Assembly: GCF_018252635.1 (NCBI RefSeq)
Contig: NZ_JAGTXM010000003.1
Span: 186,001-250,000 of the forward strand
DNA: 64,000 nucleotides
Source: Citrobacter amalonaticus
GTDB taxonomy: Bacteria > Pseudomonadota > Gammaproteobacteria > Enterobacterales > Enterobacteriaceae
Direction: 5' to 3'
The number at the start of each line of letters is the position of its first letter. Positions within the stretch are counted from its first letter, which is position 1. The position numbers and the translations under genes are program-made. Positions 62,447-64,000 of the stretch are shown in pieces. The notes beneath the pieces were generated by a model. The model was given only the letters and a program-made list of their open reading frames with translations, was not told the DNA's origin and searched no databases.

Positions 62447-62783
62447 AAGCAATCTCCCGGTAATATTTACCGTTGAACACCTCAGGTTATCTGACGATTG
62501 ATGAGGCTTGATGTTTTAACTCTGTTCACCATATCGGGCTGCGCCATCATTTCGTTTGAGCAAAGTCACACAAAATTCATTGTTATAAATTCCTGGGAAC
62601 TGGCCGTAGCATTATTAAAAAAAGTCTAACAATCATTTTTCAAATAATTTAAACAAAGAAATTAAAAACAATCCTAATTAACACGTTATTTTTATCAGTC
62701 AATAAGCTGTCGAATAAATCACATTATAAAAAGTCAGGAACGTTATTTTGACCACGAGATATTTTTTGCACATTGAGGTCATA
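62447..62783. promoter_or_regulatory. Divergent promoter region of the oxamate cluster
   Basis: This 337-base AT-rich gap separates the transporter operon from the carbamate kinase gene. TTTGAGCAAAGTCACA at 62555-62570 matches the CRP consensus at nine of ten positions. Any site for the AllS-like activator could not be told apart by eye, and -10/-35 boxes are not clear. Confidence 0.45.
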
Positions 62784-63689
62784 ATGAAAAAGAAACTGGT
62801 CATTGCGCTGGGTGGGAATGCATTATTACAGCGCGGAGAAATTCTGAGTGCGGAAAACCAACAACGCAGCATTCAGGTTTTTGCGCAATGGGTGGCGATG
62901 CTGGCCCGCGATTATCAACTGGTGATTGTTCACGGAAACGGTCCTCAGGTCGGGCTGCTGGCGTTGCAGAACGCGGCGTACACAGAATCACCCGCCTGGC
63001 CGCTGGATATCCTGGTAGCCGAAAGTCAGGGAATGATTGGTGTCGCCATCGCCCAGGCGCTGACGCAAAAAACGGCGGGTTGCCCCGTAACCACGCTGAT
63101 GACACGGGTAGAAGTCGATCCGCAGGATGAGGCGTTTGCCGCTCCGGGTAAGTACATTGGCCCCGTCTATCAACCGGATCAACAGGCTGAACTGGAACAA
63201 CGTTATGGCTGGACAATGAAGGCAGATGGGCAATATATTCGCCGGGTGGTTCCCTCGCCGATACCGCAAAACATCCTCGACAGCGAGGCCATCCAGATGC
63301 TGATGGAAGCAGGACATACGGTGATTTGCTGCGGCGGTGGCGGAGTGCCGGTAGTTCCGCAAGGGGAAGGATATCAGGGTGTCGAAGCGGTGATCGATAA
63401 AGATCTCACCGCGGCGGTGCTGGCTAATGCCATCAACGCCGATCACCTGCTGATCCTGACCGATGCCGATGCCGTTTATGAACACTGGGGAACCCCGCAG
63501 GCGCGTGCATTACGGCACGTCACGACAGAAGAGCTGGCACCGTTTGCCGCACCAGACGGCGCAATGGGACCCAAAGCCGCGGCGGTGATCCAGTTTGTGA
63601 AGCAAACCGGAAGTTCGGCGTTTATTGGCGCCCTGAAGGATGCGCCGCAGATATTAATGGGTGAGAAAGGCACCTGCGTAACACAGTAA
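62784..63689 (+). CDS. arcC: Carbamate kinase
   Basis: A 301-residue amino-acid-kinase-fold enzyme that makes ATP from carbamoyl phosphate and ADP. Conserved parts are VIALGGNALLQRGE, VIVHGNGPQVGLLALQN, VICCGGGGVPVV, VIDKDLTAAVLAN and the C-terminal MGPKAAAVIQFV. The start before KKKLVIALGGNAL has GAGGT upstream. By context it is the partner of AllFGH, like YbcF (AllK) of E. coli, rather than of an arginine deiminase pathway, of which no gene is nearby. It is divergent from the transporter operon. Confidence 0.93.
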   Translation: MKKKLVIALGGNALLQRGEILSAENQQRSIQVFAQWVAMLARDYQLVIVHGNGPQVGLLALQNAAYTESPAWPLDILVAESQGMIGVAIAQALTQKTAGCPVTTLMTRVEVDPQDEAFAAPGKYIGPVYQPDQQAELEQRYGWTMKADGQYIRRVVPSPIPQNILDSEAIQMLMEAGHTVICCGGGGVPVVPQGEGYQGVEAVIDKDLTAAVLANAINADHLLILTDADAVYEHWGTPQARALRHVTTEELAPFAAPDGAMGPKAAAVIQFVKQTGSSAFIGALKDAPQILMGEKGTCVTQ

Positions 63690-63709
63690 ATACCTTGCCG
63701 TTTGTCATT

Positions 63710-63741
63710 GCCGGATAAGACGCTTAAGCGTCTTATCCGGC
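63710..63741. repeat. Perfect 32-base palindromic REP
   Basis: GCCGGATAAGACGCTTAAGCGTCTTATCCGGC reads the same on both strands. It lies between the carbamate kinase stop and the fbaA terminator and could end the kinase transcript. Confidence 0.88.
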
Positions 63742-63766
63742 CTACAATATCCGCCGACAGCAAAGC

Positions 63767-63796
63767 ATAAAAAAGGCTTCCCGAAGGAAGCCATTT
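63767..63796 (-). terminator. Terminator of fbaA
   Basis: On the minus strand GGCTTCCTTCGGGAAGCC is a seven-pair stem with a TTCG-type loop followed by TTTTTTATG, 23 bases after the fbaA stop codon. Confidence 0.9.
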
Positions 63797-63815
63797 TTAC
63801 AATCAGCGGACCCGA

Positions 63816-64000
63816 TTACAGCACGTCGATGGCGTTCAGTTCTTTGAAAGCCTGTTCCAGACGGGTGATCATAGAAGTCTGGCCAGCACGCAGCCATACA
63901 CGCGGATCGTAGTATTTCTTGTTCGGCTGATCTTCGCCTTTCGGGTTACCCAGCTGACCCTGCAGATACGCTTCGTTCGCTTTATAGTAGTTCAGAACAC
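63816..64000 (-). CDS. fbaA: Fructose-bisphosphate aldolase class II, C-terminal end
   Basis: The last 60 residues of the class II aldolase, cut by the window edge. The readable part is ANEAYLQGQLGNPKGEDQPN, then KKYYDPRVWLRAGQTSMITR, and the ending ELNAIDVL, which match the E. coli glycolytic enzyme. In E. coli it is directly upstream of mscS, so the oxamate cluster has been placed between them. Confidence 0.95.
   Translation of the reverse strand, partial: VLNYYKANEAYLQGQLGNPKGEDQPNKKYYDPRVWLRAGQTSMITRLEQAFKELNAIDVL

Noticed and set aside
63476-63763. Minus-strand frame over the carbamate kinase 3' end and REP
   Set aside because: It crosses a REP palindrome and is antisense to a conserved enzyme.

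Overview
The window is chromosomal DNA of an Enterobacteriaceae member close to Escherichia, Salmonella and Citrobacter. Nearly every backbone protein matches the length, start and key residues of the E. coli K-12 protein. A Citrobacter-like species is my best guess, but the genus is inferred and not proven here.

Layout. Positions 1-53,900 follow the E. coli minute 1 to minute 99.6 region, read in the opposite direction to the K-12 map: end of caiC, caiD, a 52-bp-period REP array, caiE, caiF, carB, carA, dapB, [accessory sugar island], rihC, ispH, fkpB, lspA, ileS, ribF, rpsT, nhaR, nhaA, dnaJ, dnaK, satP, an MHS-type transporter, mog, talB, yaaJ, yaaA, yaaX, thrC, thrB, thrA, thrL, yjtD, yjjY, arcA, creD, creC, creB, creA, rob, gpmB, yjjX, trpR, slt, ettA. 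Instead of continuing into nadR/serB, the map then jumps to the E. coli minute 66 block yggE-argO-mscS-(island)-fbaA. That block keeps the K-12 orientation, so the ettA/yggE boundary looks like one endpoint of a large inversion that includes oriC.

Accessory region 1 (about 8.8-15.8 kb, between dapB and rihC) is a self-contained sugar system. It has a MalI-like LacI-family repressor, a 581-aa protein with a kinase-like N-terminal part and a type I mannose-6-phosphate isomerase part, a complete mannose-family PTS permease (IIA, IIB, IIC, IID), and a facing two-gene operon of cupin-type (archaeal-type) phosphoglucose isomerase homologues. Four related palindromes (core GGTTAATCGATTAACC) lie in front of the regulator, the PTS operon and the cupin operon. 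A CRP-type site lies beside the operators of each promoter region. The substrate cannot be read from sequence. This is the best candidate for an undescribed pathway.

Accessory region 2 (56.5-63.7 kb, between mscS and fbaA) encodes the three oxamate carbamoyltransferase subunits (AllF/FdrA, AllG/YlbE, AllH/YlbF), a carbamate kinase, an MFS anion transporter and an AllS-like LysR activator. No allantoin-degradation gene is present. It looks like a stand-alone module that takes up an oxalurate- or oxamate-type compound and makes ATP from carbamoyl phosphate.

Other points of note are a 261-bp inverted-repeat element made of consecutive hairpins just upstream of ettA, several REP/BIME elements between genes, the threonine attenuator with its leader peptide, and recognisable sites for CreB, TrpR, FNR and sigma-32. 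I saw no rRNA, tRNA, CRISPR array, prophage or transposase gene.
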